Assembly: GCA_964036045.1 (NCBI GenBank)
Contig: OZ038399.1
Coordinates: forward strand, 22,702,170 to 22,766,169
Length of the DNA: 64,000 bases
Direction of reading: 5' to 3'
Origin: Eutreptiella sp. 'Long Island Sound 2002'
Taxonomy: Eukaryota > Euglenozoa > Euglenophyceae > Eutreptiales > Eutreptiaceae
The notes beneath the pieces were generated by a model that saw only the letters and a list, made by a program, of their open reading frames with translations, was not told the origin of the DNA and searched no databases. Position 1 is the first letter of the stretch. Each line of letters starts with the position of its first letter. Positions 62,716 through 64,000 of this stretch are shown piece by piece. The position numbers and the translations under genes were made by a program.

Positions 62716-63130
62716 AGCTGCAGGACGCGGAGCTGTCCGCCAACGAGTTCTGCATCTTGCGAGGGCAGCAGGCGTTGCAGACCCAGCGGAGGAATTCCAA
62801 GCAGCAGCAGCAGCAGGCGCAGGTCCGGAGGCGGTCCTACGACGCGGGGCCCCGGCCCCTGTCGCCCGCGCCGCGGGAGGAGGTCCGGCTGCAGCAGGAG
62901 ATCGACGGCGTCGTGCAGCAGATCGAAGAGATCAACGCGCGGATCTGGAACTTCCAGAGCGCCGAGGACTGCGAGCAGTTGGCGTGCGACAAGTTGGCGT
63001 TGATGAACCGCAAGACGAAGCTGCAGGAGCAGTTGGCGAAGGCCAAGGCGGCCCGGGACAAACAGGAGAGGCAGGTCTGGGCAGGGATGCATGAGAAGGG
63101 AAAGGCCCTCAGAGGCGGCCTTAGAAGAGG
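62716..63130 (+). CDS. Host coiled-coil gene, 3'-most exon seen
   Basis: It starts after ccccag in the phase needed by the 59,636-59,852 exon. The helix-rich product has E-L-Q-D-A-E-L-S-A-N-E-F-C, a Gln run (Q-Q-Q-Q-Q), S-Y-D-A-G-P-R-P-L-S-P, then a long coiled coil: V-R-L-Q-Q-E-I-D-G-V-V-Q-Q-I-E-E-I-N-A-R and L-Q-E-Q-L-A-K-A-K-A-A-R. The donor may be GTCTGG at about 63,077 or the better GTGAGG at about 63,132; I use the second as the outer limit. The gene probably continues beyond the window. Codon use is GC-rich like the PUS gene. Confidence 0.65.
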
Positions 63131-63913
63131 TGAGGCAGGCGGTTGGAGGAGGTTGCCAAAGCGGTTGGGGGCGGTTACTGTCGGTTACAAACGCCATTGA
63201 AGCTGGCAGTTGCCGTTGGGGGAACAGTGGCTGGGCATAGGATGGGCCTCCGGGAGGGAGGGGGGGAGGTACCTCCCCCCCTTCCAATGCATCCCTGGGT
63301 CCGGGTCTGGGTTATGCCGGAGGGGCTGGGGCCGCGTGGCGGGCATGGGCACGCGGGATGGCCCGTCCGTTGCATCGGAGGCACGCGTGCGAGCCCGGGC
63401 CTTGAGCGGCCCCCGTTTGTACCGCTGAGACCGCCCTTCAGGGCCGCGGTGGCGGTTGGTGGACCCGCAACGGTTTGCGGGTGCGTCAGGGCACTGCGCC
63501 GCAGGGCCGTGCCGTGCCGTGCAGGGCAGGGCAGGGCACGGCCCTGCGCTCCCCCCCTTATTCCTGATTTGCTCCTGATCAGACATGTCTGTAGCGTCCG
63601 GCAGGGAAACTGGTTCTGAGTAGGAATTGGCCCCGTATCAAAGGCCACTCGGTAATACCCGCCCCCTGCACCACCAGAACTCAGTAGGAACGTGCTGCGT
63701 CCAGCGTGTGGCTCAGTAGGACCCTGCTCCATCTGATCACGTCAGAGCTGGCGGACGCTAGCGGCAAGTCTGCTCCTGATCAATGTTCATTTCTCGAGCC
63801 GGATGCATCACGTTGTAGTTTTGTGGACATACACTCCCCCCAGTAGATGTTGCATCACGGTTTGTGGAGACCGCCAGTGCTTTCCGCCAGTGATTTACCC
63901 TCAGGAACTGATG
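63131..63913. other. GC-rich intron or intergenic DNA
   Basis: A short reversed pentamer stretch (gtgcc/gggca units) lies at 63,505-63,545. No coding motif was recognised. Confidence 0.45.
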
Positions 63914-64000
63914 TACCCCCCCCCCTGTATAAGCTACGCCCTTGTCCCAGCTGCAGCGGGCGTAGGGACCGTATTAATTTGGAACCTAATTTGATTCAGT
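63914..64000 (+). mobile_element. Left end of another C-run TIR element, cut by the window edge
   Basis: gta, a run of 11 C, then tgtataagctacgcccttgt and gcgggcgtagggaccgtatt repeat the family's left end. The rest lies outside the window. Confidence 0.7.

Overview
This is a eukaryotic nuclear window with few genes and many repeats. It contains spliceosomal GT-AG introns, eukaryote-type genes (a Pus1/TruA-type tRNA pseudouridine synthase, a UBP3/4-USP12/46-type deubiquitinase remnant and a multi-exon coiled-coil gene), Ty3/gypsy and Penelope-like retroelements, several TIR elements and many C or G homopolymers of 8-20 bases. The UBP fragment reads like the plant/algal UBP3/4 group, and the Penelope-like element has its GIY-YIG nuclease ahead of the reverse transcriptase, an arrangement described for green-lineage elements of the Chlamys type. 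A green alga (perhaps prasinophyte-like) is therefore my best guess, at low confidence.

Layout. 1-6,545 is an ~84 bp satellite with a 3,234 bp higher-order repeat. 7.2-9.3 kb is a mosaic of broken transposons. 12.5-14.45 kb (minus) is the pseudouridine synthase gene, with one frame break. 15.8-16.3 kb (plus) is a deubiquitinase remnant with an intron. 17.2-21.0 kb (minus) holds an unrecognised ORF and a truncated reverse transcriptase. 20,755-26,752 and 32,402-38,399 are the two arms of a nearly perfect 5,998 bp inverted repeat. Its spacer holds almost all of a Penelope-like retroelement (ORF1 with zinc knuckles, ORF2 with GIY-YIG and RT). 38.2-44.9 kb is a Ty3/gypsy element (gag, protease, and pol cut off after the RT).

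The right part continues with a frame-broken relative of the same unusual RT (46-48.3 kb), a TIR element with C/G-run ends (50 kb), a degraded gypsy integrase interrupted by a small poly(A)-tailed retroinsertion (51 kb), and a host coiled-coil gene on the plus strand (55-63 kb). Introns of that gene are filled with pentamer, 30-mer and 12-mer tandem arrays and small TIR elements.

Two points stand out. First, three separate RT-like proteins (19.4, 26.5 and 46.5 kb) carry F/Y-R-D-N where reverse transcriptases normally have YxDD. Second, there is the 6 kb palindrome-like duplication, built from a Penelope insertion and its flank. Most of the sequence is mobile-element debris. The host genes do not form a common pathway.
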